The notes below the pieces were generated by a model. The model had not been told where the DNA came from and made no database searches. It saw only the letters and a program-made list of their open reading frames with translations. The translations under genes were made by a program, and so were the position numbers. Positions 44,074 to 53,051 of a DNA stretch of 64,000 nucleotides are shown here, piece after piece. Source of the DNA: Puniceicoccaceae bacterium K14 (GTDB taxonomy: Bacteria > Verrucomicrobiota > Verrucomicrobiia > Opitutales > Opitutaceae); the NCBI GenBank assembly GCA_022538095.1, contig JAKYXN010000004.1, positions 1 through 64,000 of the forward strand, written 5' to 3'. Every line of letters begins with the position of its first letter. The stretch's first letter is position 1.

Positions 44074-44099
44074 AAGCTCCTGCAGAAATGCCGGAACTT
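44074..44099. terminator. Bidirectional terminator between the secretion and oxidase operons
   Basis: A 26-base stem-loop (AAGCTCCTGCA / TGCCGGAACTT, nine of eleven pairs, GAAA tetraloop) is preceded by an A-run (AACAAAAAAG) and followed by TTAGTTTT. It lies between the convergent HlyD-like and 64-residue genes, so it can stop transcription from both sides. Confidence 0.7.
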
Positions 44100-44123
44100 C
44101 TTAGTTTTAAAATAAGAACAGGC

Positions 44124-44318
44124 TTAGCGATTGCTGTTTTTAGCAATATAGTAAACAAGCCCACCAATTAACGCCAGGGGCAAGAAGCTTAACAGAACAG
44201 TCGTCGCATAATAGGCGTATCGCGAAGCCTCTGTCGTAACAAAACACACCGAGCACGCCTTAGCGGGAACCGCCATGAGGCTAAGCAGAAATAAAGTGAT
44301 CGTGGTCCTAATGCTCAT
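44124..44318 (-). CDS. Small CxxC membrane protein at the end of the oxidase cluster
   Basis: A 64-residue protein with a signal-like first helix (about 5-20), then ACSVCFV (CxxC at 22-25) and one further membrane helix (about 38-58) ending in KNSNR. Small proteins of this look occur at the end of cytochrome oxidase clusters, but I cannot name a family. The CxxC would face the periplasm if the first helix is a cleaved signal peptide, which would suit copper or redox handling. It starts seven bases after the second subunit III gene, so it is cotranscribed. Confidence 0.7.
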   Translation of the reverse strand: MSIRTTITLFLLSLMAVPAKACSVCFVTTEASRYAYYATTVLLSFLPLALIGGLVYYIAKNSNR

Positions 44319-44325
44319 AGCTACC

Positions 44326-44940
44326 TTACAAATAAACTAAAACGTATAGCACTGGCCAAACCCCAACTACGAAGTACCAAAAAAGTGAATGAGCCGTAAA
44401 AGATTCCGTAGTTACTTTCTTCTTCTGAAACATGAAGAACAATCGTAGTAACGCCAATATTGCTCCCACTGCGTGTATAGCATGAGCCCCAATTATCAGA
44501 TAGAAAAAGCCGCCGTACACGCTAGAATTAATTGTAAGGCCATGTGAGATCAAACCTGCCCACTCGCTTCCTTGTAAGCCAACAAAAAGGCTACCTAAAG
44601 CGATACTCAATACAAGCAGGTTTCGGCTCTTCTTGCTGAATGGCTCTACCTTAAAGGCCTTCCACGCAAAGAAAATGACCAAGCCACTTGCAAGAAGAAA
44701 CAGCGAATTTAACGCCGTCGCTTCGATCGGCAGTCTCGGCTGATCTGCTGGCGGCCAGTCTACTACGCTATTCGAGATGACGCTGTGGGCACTTACAAGG
44801 CCTGCAAAAAACATCATCTCAGTTGCGATGAAGATGATCACACCAAGCACGCTGCTTGATATTGCGTTCTTAGGACGCTCACTTGAGAATCCTGCATTAC
44901 CAATGGGTGTTGCGCTAGGTGTGTTCATAGCCGACTTCAA
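44326..44940 (-). CDS. Second heme-copper oxidase subunit III-like protein
   Basis: A 204-residue membrane protein with five helices in the subunit III fold: SSVLGVIIFIATEMMFFAGLVSAHSVI at the start (cf. the SE/E segment of CoxC), a middle LLVLSIALGSLFVGLQGSEW, and HAIHAVGAILALLRLFF with HSLFWYFVVGVWPVLYVLVYL at the end, the last matching the conserved FWxFVxxVW motif. It is a distinct paralogue of the subunit III gene upstream in the same operon. Whether both sit in one oxidase or serve two is unknown. Confidence 0.85.
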   Translation of the reverse strand: MKSAMNTPSATPIGNAGFSSERPKNAISSSVLGVIIFIATEMMFFAGLVSAHSVISNSVVDWPPADQPRLPIEATALNSLFLLASGLVIFFAWKAFKVEPFSKKSRNLLVLSIALGSLFVGLQGSEWAGLISHGLTINSSVYGGFFYLIIGAHAIHAVGAILALLRLFFMFQKKKVTTESFTAHSLFWYFVVGVWPVLYVLVYL

Positions 44941-44952
44941 CTAATGAAATTA

Positions 44953-45357
44953 TTAATGGTGGTCGTGATCTCCATGGTCACCATGAGCATCCCCATGGTC
45001 GCCATGGCCATGTGATTCCTTAGGCTCCGGTTCAACGTACTCTTTTGTCCAATTATGACCATCAGCTTTCATTACATCTGTCGCTGTTCCGAAGAAGAAA
45101 ACGAAGATCATAGCCAAGCAAGATGCCAAAATGTACGGAGCATAAACCTTCTCCACCTTCAGGTGCATGAAATGGGCCGCCACCATATAGGCCTTAACTA
45201 AGGCGATACCAAATGCGGTGCTCAATACAAGCGCCATTCGAATAGCGCCTTCCAAATGGAGAATCTCTGCTAATTCCGGTCCTAAAACACTGATTACGAA
45301 GAGAACCAAAAGAGTGATGTATATCTTTCTATATTTTTCTGTAGAATGTCCTGCCAT
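44953..45357 (-). CDS. Cytochrome c oxidase subunit IV-family protein with a His-rich tail
   Basis: A 134-residue protein with three membrane helices (about 9-30, 36-58, 74-95) matching the small subunit IV of caa3-type oxidases (FGIALVKAYMVAAHFMHLKVE is characteristic). The last 30 residues are almost entirely Gly, Asp and His, with eight His in the final 20 residues, suggesting metal binding. A good Shine-Dalgarno (GAGAGGA) lies about nine bases before the ATG, one of the few clear ones in the window. It sits between the two subunit III genes. Confidence 0.85.
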   Translation of the reverse strand: MAGHSTEKYRKIYITLLVLFVISVLGPELAEILHLEGAIRMALVLSTAFGIALVKAYMVAAHFMHLKVEKVYAPYILASCLAMIFVFFFGTATDVMKADGHNWTKEYVEPEPKESHGHGDHGDAHGDHGDHDHH

Positions 45358-45378
45358 TGTAAGTGTCCTCTCTTAAAA

Positions 45379-45957
45379 TTACTTAGCGATATAAAGAAGT
45401 GGGAATAGGAAAATCCATACCACGTCTACAAAGTGCCAGTACAAGCCGATGTTTTCCACACGGTGCCAATTTCGCTCCTTCTTAACGTCGTTCTCAGCAA
45501 TAATTCCCATTATAACCATTCCACAGACAACGTGGAATCCGTGGAGCCCTGTCGCTACGTAATAGAAACTCCAGAAATTATTCGTGAATAGCGTCTTTCC
45601 GTGAGAAATTTCGATATAGTATTCATAGCTCTTAAAAACCATAAAACAACCGCCGAGCGCGATCGTCCACCATATCCACTTACGGGTTTCTTTAGCATCT
45701 CTTCTCTCAGCAGCTGCGTGAGCGAGTACCACAAAGTAGCTAGAAGTGAGTAGCCAAAATGTATTGATACCTCCAATAAGAGTATTCGTTAGGGCCGCTT
45801 CTTCAGCCCAAGAACCGTGTAGAAAACGATTCATGAGGTAAGCAGCAATCAAGCCTCCAAAGATTACGATTTCAGAACCGATCACCCACCAGACTGCTAA
45901 ACGTCCAGTTGGAATGCCTGTTGCGCTACGACCTGTTGCGTATATTCCGTGTCCCAT
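45379..45957 (-). CDS. ctaE: Cytochrome c oxidase subunit III
   Basis: A 192-residue five-helix subunit III: GRLAVWWVIGSEIVIFGGLIAAYLM, NTFWLLTSSYFVVLAHAAAERRD, FWSFYYVATGLHGFHVVCGMVIMGI and the C-terminal ENIGLYWHFVDVVWIFLFPLLYI, the family hallmark. It stabilises the proton-pumping core and helps oxygen entry. The gene begins 15 bases after the subunit I stop and is followed 21 bases later by subunit IV, placing it inside the operon. Confidence 0.92.
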   Translation of the reverse strand: MGHGIYATGRSATGIPTGRLAVWWVIGSEIVIFGGLIAAYLMNRFLHGSWAEEAALTNTLIGGINTFWLLTSSYFVVLAHAAAERRDAKETRKWIWWTIALGGCFMVFKSYEYYIEISHGKTLFTNNFWSFYYVATGLHGFHVVCGMVIMGIIAENDVKKERNWHRVENIGLYWHFVDVVWIFLFPLLYIAK

Positions 45958-45972
45958 TTTTGAGTAATGCGT

Positions 45973-47703
45973 TTAGTTGGTTTCTTTTGCAGTCGTGTCA
46001 TCCGGCTCATTTTGTGGCCAGAAGTCCTTGCTGTGATCAGGGTGAGAGAACTCATAAGGCCCTCGATAAACCATCGGTGGATTTGCCCCAAAGTTTCCAT
46101 GAGGTGACGGAGATGGCGCAACCCATTCGAGCGTATTCGCTTTCCAAGGATTTCGGCCTACCTTTTCGCCGCTACGGATGCTGACGAGCAAATTCACAAT
46201 GAAGATGATTTGGAAAATCAGCATGATAATCAAAGAGATCGTAGCAAATACTCGAAGGTCTTGAAGATTCTGCGTCGCTAGATCTGGAAAATGCTGGTAG
46301 TTGTAGATTCTGCGATGCTGACCTGCAGAACCGAGAACGAAGAGCGGAAGGAAAATCCCGTTGAAGCCGATTATCGTACCCCAAAAGTGAATTTTACCCC
46401 AGAATTCGTTCATCTTACGCCCGAACATCTTCGGGAACCAGTAATATATCGCTGCGAATGTCGCAATGATCGCAATCGGTACAAACGTATAATGGAAGTG
46501 AGCTAAAACGAAATAGGTATCATGAAGGAAAATATCCGTACCGCTCGACCCGAGCCAGATTCCCGTAACACCTCCAAGTAAGAACTCAGCGATAAACGCG
46601 AGGGCAAAGAGCATCGCCGTTGTAAATCGAATCTGTCCGCCGTAAAGGGTTCCAATAAATGCAAACAACATGATCGCAACCGGAATAGAGATGAGAAGCG
46701 TGGTCGTCGTGAATACGTAACTCATTCGAGGATCAACGCCGGAAATAAACTGGTGGTGAGCCCAAACAAAGAATGATAGGATGCCAAGGCCGATTGAGCT
46801 ATAAAGAATCATCTTATAGCCAAAGAGCTTCTTTCTCGCGAAAGTACAAATGATCTCCGCTACGATACCCATCGCTGGTAAAAGAACCACATAAACTTCC
46901 GGGTGACCAAAGAACCAGAACAAGTGCTGCCAGAGAACAGGATCCCCTCCAGCTGTCGGGTCAAAGAATGTAGTACCCATCGTCTGATCAAAGAATAGCA
47001 TCACTGCTCCCGCGATCAAAGGTCCGACCGAAGCCATGAAAAGAATACTAGCAATAACGATCATCCAAACAATCATAGGGATGTCATGCATCTTCATGCC
47101 GCGAGCTCGGGCATTCATAACTGTGGTGATAAAATTAATACCTCCGATCAAGAAAGCCACAATTTCCAGCGTGACGGCCAGCAGCCACATGGGTGCTCCA
47201 AATTCCGTCGCGTTATACTTAGCTTCAGCAGATAAAGGCGGGTAAGCGGTCCATGCTCCCCCAAAACCACCACCTGGTACAAAGAAAGAAGCGATTAGTA
47301 CAATCGCACTAATCAAGAAAATTTGATACGAAAGGCGGTTCAGCCGAGGAAACACCATATCGTCACAACCAATCATGAGCGGTATTAGGAAATTCCCCAT
47401 AGCAGCGATCAAAACTGGCATCGCTACCCAGAAGATCATAATTGTACCGTGATTGGTAACCAATGAATTGTAAGCTGCTGGCGATACGATCCCGAAGAAT
47501 GGCACGCTAGAACCTGGGAAAGCCAATTGCATACGAAAAACGTATGCGAAAAACCCGCCGATCAAAGCCATCGCCATTCCAGTAAACAAGTACTGAAAGC
47601 CGATTATCTTATGATCCGTTGAGAAAACGTATTTACTCCAAAAGGAATCTTCGTGGTGATCTTCTTCACCATGAAGAGCGGTTGCTTGAGCTGTATCAGC
47701 CAT
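45973..47703 (-). CDS. ctaD: Cytochrome c oxidase subunit I (heme-copper, A-type)
   Basis: The catalytic subunit that reduces oxygen at the heme a3-CuB centre and pumps protons. Twelve helices are visible. Ligands: His in TNHGTIMIFW (heme a), FWFFGHPEVYV (CuB His, cross-linked Tyr, and Glu of the D-channel), VWAHHQFISG (two CuB His), and HDTYFVLAHFHYT (heme a3 and heme a His). The GHPEVY form points to an A1-type oxidase. A strong AGGAGG (47713-47718) nine bases before the ATG lies inside the end of subunit II, which it overlaps by eight bases. At 576 residues it has the usual length. Confidence 0.97.
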   Translation of the reverse strand: MADTAQATALHGEEDHHEDSFWSKYVFSTDHKIIGFQYLFTGMAMALIGGFFAYVFRMQLAFPGSSVPFFGIVSPAAYNSLVTNHGTIMIFWVAMPVLIAAMGNFLIPLMIGCDDMVFPRLNRLSYQIFLISAIVLIASFFVPGGGFGGAWTAYPPLSAEAKYNATEFGAPMWLLAVTLEIVAFLIGGINFITTVMNARARGMKMHDIPMIVWMIVIASILFMASVGPLIAGAVMLFFDQTMGTTFFDPTAGGDPVLWQHLFWFFGHPEVYVVLLPAMGIVAEIICTFARKKLFGYKMILYSSIGLGILSFFVWAHHQFISGVDPRMSYVFTTTTLLISIPVAIMLFAFIGTLYGGQIRFTTAMLFALAFIAEFLLGGVTGIWLGSSGTDIFLHDTYFVLAHFHYTFVPIAIIATFAAIYYWFPKMFGRKMNEFWGKIHFWGTIIGFNGIFLPLFVLGSAGQHRRIYNYQHFPDLATQNLQDLRVFATISLIIMLIFQIIFIVNLLVSIRSGEKVGRNPWKANTLEWVAPSPSPHGNFGANPPMVYRGPYEFSHPDHSKDFWPQNEPDDTTAKETN

Positions 47704-48433
47704 TGTTCTTATCCTCCTTTTCCTGAAGGTCTTTCGCCTCGTTTTTCGCTACCCAGTTAACTGAAGGAAGCTCGGATACCGAAGCCATCCATTCATTATG
47801 TTCTTCTTCTGTTTCAATAAAAATTCGCGCACCCATAATGCCGTGAGCGACACCGCACATTTCAGCGCATTGAATGTCCCACTCACCTGTCTTTGTCGGT
47901 TGGAACCAACCTTCAATGATACGGCCAGGAATTGCATCTTGCTTCAAACGGAATACAGGAACCGAAAAACTGTGCATTACATCCGTGGCTTCTAGATAGA
48001 ATCGGTACGTTACGTCTTTCTTCACGTGCAGTTCATTAACCATCGGGATGTCGTCGTCGTTACCGAGAACTCCATCAGGTCCCGCATGGTAGAACGACCA
48101 GGCCCACTGCTGAGCAACGATCCTAATTTCTTCATCAACCTCAGGCTTATCGATCTTAACCTTATGCCAAACGATAAAAGTTAATATGATGATCGCTGCA
48201 TCACATACGAGGATAAGATAGTGTGGCACTTCGACAGCCATCTTTTGCTTGTGCGTTTCACCCGTGATGTATTCAGCCTTTTGGCCGTCTTTTGCACGGT
48301 AACGGAAAACAAGATAGAAGAAGTAACCGAGTGTCAGTATGAACCAAAACCCGACGAGATAGGTGATCACGTCAAAGAGTCGGTCAATGTCACCCGCGTA
48401 GGAGGATGCTCTTGGTATTAGATATTCTAACAT
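47696..48433 (-). CDS. ctaC: Cytochrome c oxidase subunit II with CuA site
   Basis: It takes electrons from cytochrome c through the binuclear CuA centre. Two membrane helices (about 22-45 and 73-95) precede the periplasmic cupredoxin domain with IVAQQWAWSFYHAG (aromatic electron entry), HSFSVPVFRLKQDAIPG and the CuA motif CAEMCGVAHGIM. No cytochrome c domain is fused at the C-terminus, unlike caa3 enzymes, so the separate diheme cytochrome upstream is the likely donor. There is no lipobox. The stop overlaps the subunit I start. Confidence 0.95.
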   Translation of the reverse strand: MLEYLIPRASSYAGDIDRLFDVITYLVGFWFILTLGYFFYLVFRYRAKDGQKAEYITGETHKQKMAVEVPHYLILVCDAAIIILTFIVWHKVKIDKPEVDEEIRIVAQQWAWSFYHAGPDGVLGNDDDIPMVNELHVKKDVTYRFYLEATDVMHSFSVPVFRLKQDAIPGRIIEGWFQPTKTGEWDIQCAEMCGVAHGIMGARIFIETEEEHNEWMASVSELPSVNWVAKNEAKDLQEKEDKNNG

Positions 48434-48490
48434 GGTTTTAGAATTCGGCGTTGTAGGAATTTGAAAACTGAAAGGTGCTCAATCTTGTGG

Positions 48491-48625
48491 TCAGAGCATG
48501 AAGATAAGCACTGCGCCACAGAAAACAACAGTGCCAATGGCTGTAATTACAAATAACTTACGTGTAATTTTGTAAGCCTTTTCTTCGGCTTCCTTGTCGT
48601 AAACAGGATCGCTGCTAGTGCTCAT
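48491..48625 (-). CDS. 44-residue single-helix membrane protein between cytochrome c and subunit II
   Basis: The frame ATG (48625) to TGA (48491) encodes MSTSSDPVYDKEAEEKAYK followed by a hydrophobic helix (about 20-42) and ends FML. It fills most of the gap between the cytochrome and subunit II genes, runs in the same direction, and has an acidic-then-basic cytoplasmic head and one membrane span, like the tiny accessory subunits of bacterial oxidases. I infer it is an oxidase subunit or assembly peptide. No family is recognised. Confidence 0.65.
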   Translation of the reverse strand: MSTSSDPVYDKEAEEKAYKITRKLFVITAIGTVVFCGAVLIFML

Positions 48626-48683
48626 AGTCTTTATCTTTTAGTTGAGAGGGTTGGTAAAAAATGCGTTGTGATTAGTACTGAAA

Positions 48684-49331
48684 CTATTCAGAGAGAGACT
48701 CGATATAAGCAATGACGTCTTTAATAGCTTGCTCATCTGTCAACATCATAGCCATCGGGCGCATTTGAGCACCTGAAATATCTTGCGGATTAGCACCGCG
48801 GATACCTTCCTTGAAGTGCTTCAACTGACTCGCGAGATACCAGTCGTGTTGGCCCTGCAACGAAGGAGAATTCATAAGATCGTTGCCTTCCGCGGATTGC
48901 CCATGGCATGCAGCACAGGTTGTATACAAAATTTTACCCTTTTCTGGATCGCCCCCTTCGAGCGTCTTTTCCTGCTTTTTCACAGGCAAAGATGCCACAT
49001 ACTTCGCAACTGCTGTCTTATCTTCCTCTGTTGGTACGGTCATCGCCATAGGACGCATTTGCAATCCAGCGGCATCACGCACATCTCCACCACGGATTCC
49101 ATCATGGAACTTTTGTAGTTGGTTAACGATATACTTCTCAGACAAACCAGCAATAGCGGGCGCGTTGAGCAATTGATTCCCGTAGCCATCAGGTCCGTGG
49201 CAAGCTAAGCAATTTGTATACAGTTGCTTACCTCTTGCATCTTCAGCGCTTGCTACCGCAGTCGCAGACACTGCAACTGCGAGAGTTGCCAAGAATTTAA
49301 TGGTCTTTTTGGATATTATTTTCGGAAGCAT
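48684..49331 (-). CDS. Diheme cytochrome c (c4-like), probable electron donor to the oxidase
   Basis: A signal peptide (about 1-29, ending VASA) is followed by two class I cytochrome c domains with CLACH (41-45) and CAACH (139-143) heme-binding motifs. Each half has the distal Met in QMRPMAM. The two halves are internally similar, the c4 pattern of gene duplication. It would be periplasmic and pass electrons to the CuA site of the subunit II encoded 250 bases downstream. It is the first gene of the respiratory cluster. Confidence 0.92.
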   Translation of the reverse strand: MLPKIISKKTIKFLATLAVAVSATAVASAEDARGKQLYTNCLACHGPDGYGNQLLNAPAIAGLSEKYIVNQLQKFHDGIRGGDVRDAAGLQMRPMAMTVPTEEDKTAVAKYVASLPVKKQEKTLEGGDPEKGKILYTTCAACHGQSAEGNDLMNSPSLQGQHDWYLASQLKHFKEGIRGANPQDISGAQMRPMAMMLTDEQAIKDVIAYIESLSE

Positions 49332-49506
49332 AGGATTTATTCGTTTATTTCAAGTTCCTATTTGTGTGATTCGGCCGGGAATATACTAGATAAATACGTA
49401 TTAAATTAACTTATACAGACCAGTAGCAGAACTAAGCGTGCAATTGAACCAAAATAGAGGTCAAAAAATACAGAATCAGGCCTATTACTGAGCGTTATAA
49501 ACGCCG

Positions 49507-49537
49507 TTTAATACCTTTCTCAACTACCCTATTGTCA
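49507..49537 (-). promoter_or_regulatory. Candidate promoter of the cytochrome oxidase cluster
   Basis: On the minus strand TTGACA (49537-49532) is followed after 19 bases by TATTAA (49512-49507), about 175 bases before the cytochrome ATG. The -35 is perfect and the -10 is four of six, but the spacing is long. A small hairpin (AGGCTA/TAGCCT, 49537-49550) abuts the -35. Confidence 0.3.
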
Positions 49538-49620
49538 AGGCTAAATAGCCTGTTTCTAAGAACTTGCGCAGATGCTGAAGCATGAGCTACTTAAGAAAGG
49601 CCAGAAGAAGATCCCTCCCC

Positions 49621-50919
49621 CTATTTTGCTAAGCCAAAACGACTTGTAAAAGGATAGTAAATCAAGAACGGTTTACCGATCACATCGCCTTCAGGCACAA
49701 AGCCCCAATTTCTTCCATCCTTACTGTTGTTACTATTATCCCCAAGGGCATAATACGAATCCTCGGGAATTTCGAGCGTGCGACCGGAAGCCAAGTTTCC
49801 ACTATTAACATACCCTCTGTAGGGATCAGCTTGAGTCGCATTCAAATCAAATGCAATGGACCCTTCCGCAGGTTTTCCGTTAACTATTAGACCTCCTTCT
49901 TCGATCTGTAAAACATCTCCAGGCAAACCCGCCAAACGCTTGATATAAAATTTATCCCCCTCGCCTTTTAGGCGTGGGATATTGCCAGTACGGAATACGA
50001 ATCCATCACCCGTCTTCGGCGATACAAAATGGTAAGACATCCGGTCCACAAAAAGCTGATCACCTGTTAAGATATCAAAAGCAAAAACGAGATCACCTTT
50101 TTTGTAAGTCCTACCGGTTCCAAAATACACGGCCTCTATATTTCGAGTAGAACCATCTTGTCCGCGAACTTGCTCAAATCGACGGTCTACAACCGATAAG
50201 CCATTTAGAGCAGAATTCAAATCCGGAGCATCAGGAAAAAAGGCAGGAAGCAAGACCTGGCTATCTAGCTGAAAATCCAAGGGCACGGTCACCGATCCGA
50301 CTTCTCCGCCAACAGCAAACGTATGACGCCATCCTTTTCCAGGTATCACAAAATACTTCCGCTTAGTAACGACCTCTGGCCTTCTTGAAAGCCCGTTTCC
50401 GGCTTCTCGATAAACAGGGATCGTAAATTCCCCATCCGCTGGAGCACGAAACTCATAACGAACCGCCCCAAACGCAGCTAAACGGGCTAAGCGAGCCGGA
50501 GCTGACGGAGTCTCCTCGTCATCCGTCCAAACTTCAGCCGTCATACCGTGATAGGTCGGCCACATGGAATTCGTCGGAATCTTAAACGGTTTCACGAAGA
50601 ACGCGGTGAAGCCCAAATATATAATCAGGGCCATAAAGAAAAAATCGACATTCTCTCCCATTGAAGTTCTTGGGAAAAACGAACCTCCGACCTCACGCAT
50701 AATGCTTTCCATCTTATCGATGGCTGCCTTCATCTTCGAATTATCAGAACCCTTTGAAGAAAGTTGCACTTTCAACTGCTCGATACTCGAAGAGAGCTCG
50801 CTCAGTTCGGAATCATTCAATTCGTCTTTGCGAAAATTATAGACCTTCTTTCCCAAATACAACCACTGCTTAGCGCCTTGGCGTAACTTGCTTTTTTCCG
50901 ACTGAAGAAAACTGAACAT
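49621..50919 (-). CDS. lepB: Signal peptidase I with long N-terminal extension and insertion
   Basis: It cleaves signal peptides of secreted proteins at the outer face of the inner membrane. The nucleophile is Ser118 in KIPTNSMWPTYHG, right after a membrane helix (about 92-112), and the general base is Lys327 in FYIKRLAGLPGD; box E is ALGDNSNNSKDGRNWG. At 432 residues it is much longer than usual: a soluble, partly coiled-coil N-terminus (1-90) and about 200 extra residues between Ser and Lys (usual spacing is about 50). It lies downstream of lepA in the same direction, the classic lepA-lepB pairing, with a 99-base gap. Confidence 0.92.
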   Translation of the reverse strand: MFSFLQSEKSKLRQGAKQWLYLGKKVYNFRKDELNDSELSELSSSIEQLKVQLSSKGSDNSKMKAAIDKMESIMREVGGSFFPRTSMGENVDFFFMALIIYLGFTAFFVKPFKIPTNSMWPTYHGMTAEVWTDDEETPSAPARLARLAAFGAVRYEFRAPADGEFTIPVYREAGNGLSRRPEVVTKRKYFVIPGKGWRHTFAVGGEVGSVTVPLDFQLDSQVLLPAFFPDAPDLNSALNGLSVVDRRFEQVRGQDGSTRNIEAVYFGTGRTYKKGDLVFAFDILTGDQLFVDRMSYHFVSPKTGDGFVFRTGNIPRLKGEGDKFYIKRLAGLPGDVLQIEEGGLIVNGKPAEGSIAFDLNATQADPYRGYVNSGNLASGRTLEIPEDSYYALGDNSNNSKDGRNWGFVPEGDVIGKPFLIYYPFTSRFGLAK

Positions 50920-51018
50920 ATTTTATGAGGTAGCTTGATATGCAAACGTCTAGGCCCAGGGGTCAAAGAGAAAAGTCACCTTCAAACTAATAATCCTGTC
51001 ATTCAAACGGCTTGATTC

Positions 51019-52815
51019 CTAATCACTCTTCAAAACCTTGATAAACGCGTCAGGCGGAATCGACACATTCCCGATATTCTTCATCTTGCGCTTACCTTCT
51101 TTTTGCTTCTCCAAAAGTTTCCGCTTTCGAGAAATGTCACCACCATAACACTTCGCCGTAACATCTTTGCGCATAGCACTCACGTTAGCTCGAGCTATTA
51201 TGTTTCCACCAATCGCCGCCTGAACCGCTATTTTAAAGAGATGGGATGGAATGATCTCAGCCAAACGCTCGCAAAGCTCCTTGCCTCGAGCCCTAGCTTT
51301 ATCCGTATGAACAATACAGGAAAACGCGTCCACAGAATCTCCATTCACCATAATATCCATACGCACAAGTTTCGCTTCTACGTAATCGCCCAGTTCGTAA
51401 TCCATGGACCCATAACCACGAGTGATGCTCTTTAAGCGATCATTGAAATCGATCAAAATCTCATTCAACGGCACGACGCACTCCAACATCAACCGCGAGC
51501 CATCAAGCGTCTCTGTGTTGTGGCAAACACCACGCTTATCCATTATCAAATTCAAGATATCACCCACATACTCGTTCGGAATATGAATGGTGGCCCTAAT
51601 CGTAGGCTCAAGAATGCGCTCTATATGCGAGGGGTCTGGAAGGTTTATCGGATTATCGACTTCAATAGTTTCTCGATCCGCTTTTTCGACTCGATAAACA
51701 ACGCTTGGATACGTTGAGATAATCTCAACATCGTACTCACGGCGAATACGTTCCTGGATAATCTCCATGTGCAACAATCCCAAAAAACCACAGCGAAAGC
51801 CAAAACCAAGTGCGATCGAGCTCTCGCTCTGATAGCTAAAAGCGGCATCATTAAGCTGAAGTTTGCCTAAACCGGCTTTCAGCTTTTCATAGTCTGAACT
51901 CTCTACAGGGTAAATTCCGCTAAATACCATCGGCCGCACTTCCTGATACCCAGGAAGCATTTCAGTCGCGGGCTTCATCGCATTGGTTATCGTGTCGCCA
52001 ATCTTGATTTCGGAAACATTCTTTATGTTGCAAACCAAGTACCCCACATCTCCCGCTCGTAGGGACTTCGTCTTAACCATGTGCGGAGAGAAAACACCCA
52101 CTTCCTTGACCTCTGCTCGCGTGTGGTCGCTCATCATCAAAATACCGTCGCCTGGCTTAATTTCACCCGAGAAACAGCGAATATATATAATAGCTCCGCG
52201 GTAGGCATCATACACCGAATCGAATATTAAGACGCGCGTTTGCTCGCAATCATTCCAACGCGGCTTAGAGACGCGACTCACCACCGCCTCCAGAATATCT
52301 TCGATACCAATACCGCTTTTTCCACTCGCAAGGATAGCATCTTCCGCAGGAATCGCCAAAATGTCTTCTAGCTGCTTCAGGCACAATTCCAAGTTCGCGC
52401 TCGGCAAATCAATCTTATTAATCACCGGAATGATATCAAGATCCTGACTCACTGCCAATGCAGCGTTCGCCACTGTTTGAGCTTCCACCCCTTGCGCTGC
52501 ATCGATCAAAAGAACCGCCCCTTCGCACGCTGCCAAACTACGTGACACCTCGTACGAAAAGTCTACGTGCCCCGGCGTATCCATTAGATTCAACTGAACG
52601 ACAGTGCCCGACTTGCACTTGTAATTCATAGTCACTGGGTGACTTTTGATGGTGATTCCACGCTCACGCTCAAGATCCATGGAGTCCAAATGCTGAGATG
52701 TCAGAACACGCGTGTCTACCGTTTGGGTGTGCTCGAGCAAACGATCTGACAAGGTTGTTTTGCCATGATCGACGTGGGCTATGATGCTGAAATTACGTTT
52801 ATTCTCGGTCTCCAT
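51019..52815 (-). CDS. lepA: Translation factor LepA (EF4)
   Basis: A ribosome-binding GTPase that helps translation under stress or initiation. The G1 motif is [14 protein letters not shown] (13-26), switch II [13 protein letters not shown], G4 NKIDLPSA, then EF-G-like domains II, III and V and the LepA-specific C-terminal domain with [27 protein letters not shown]-like motif (here [20 protein letters not shown]). Its 598 residues are the standard length. The ATG at 52815 lacks a Shine-Dalgarno. It heads the lepA-lepB pair. Confidence 0.97.
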   Translation of the reverse strand: [598 protein letters not shown]

Positions 52816-52985
52816 GTGTTTGTAAGATCAAGGAATCGCAACGCTCCTCCAAGATAAAGGGCGCAAACTTGATCACACATTCTCTACGTTTCAAGTCGCG
52901 ATTCGAGAGCAGGTCACTTTTTGCAAAGCTCACCTCTTCTTGCAGGGGCCACAGCCTACAGTCTGGTCAAGGCGTATAGTTAACG

Positions 52986-53011
52986 CCTGCCAACCAACAT
53001 TGCTTGGCAGG
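52986..53011. terminator. Perfect 8-bp stem-loop between the serine hydrolase and lepA
   Basis: CCTGCCAA (52986-52993) and TTGGCAGG (53004-53011) pair exactly around ten bases, about 40 bases after the hydrolase stop. No U-run follows on the minus strand, so it is at best an atypical terminator or 3'-end stabiliser. Confidence 0.4.
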
Positions 53012-53051
53012 ATAGAAGCCAAAAGAACAAAGAAAGATAAGCTTGAGAGAT

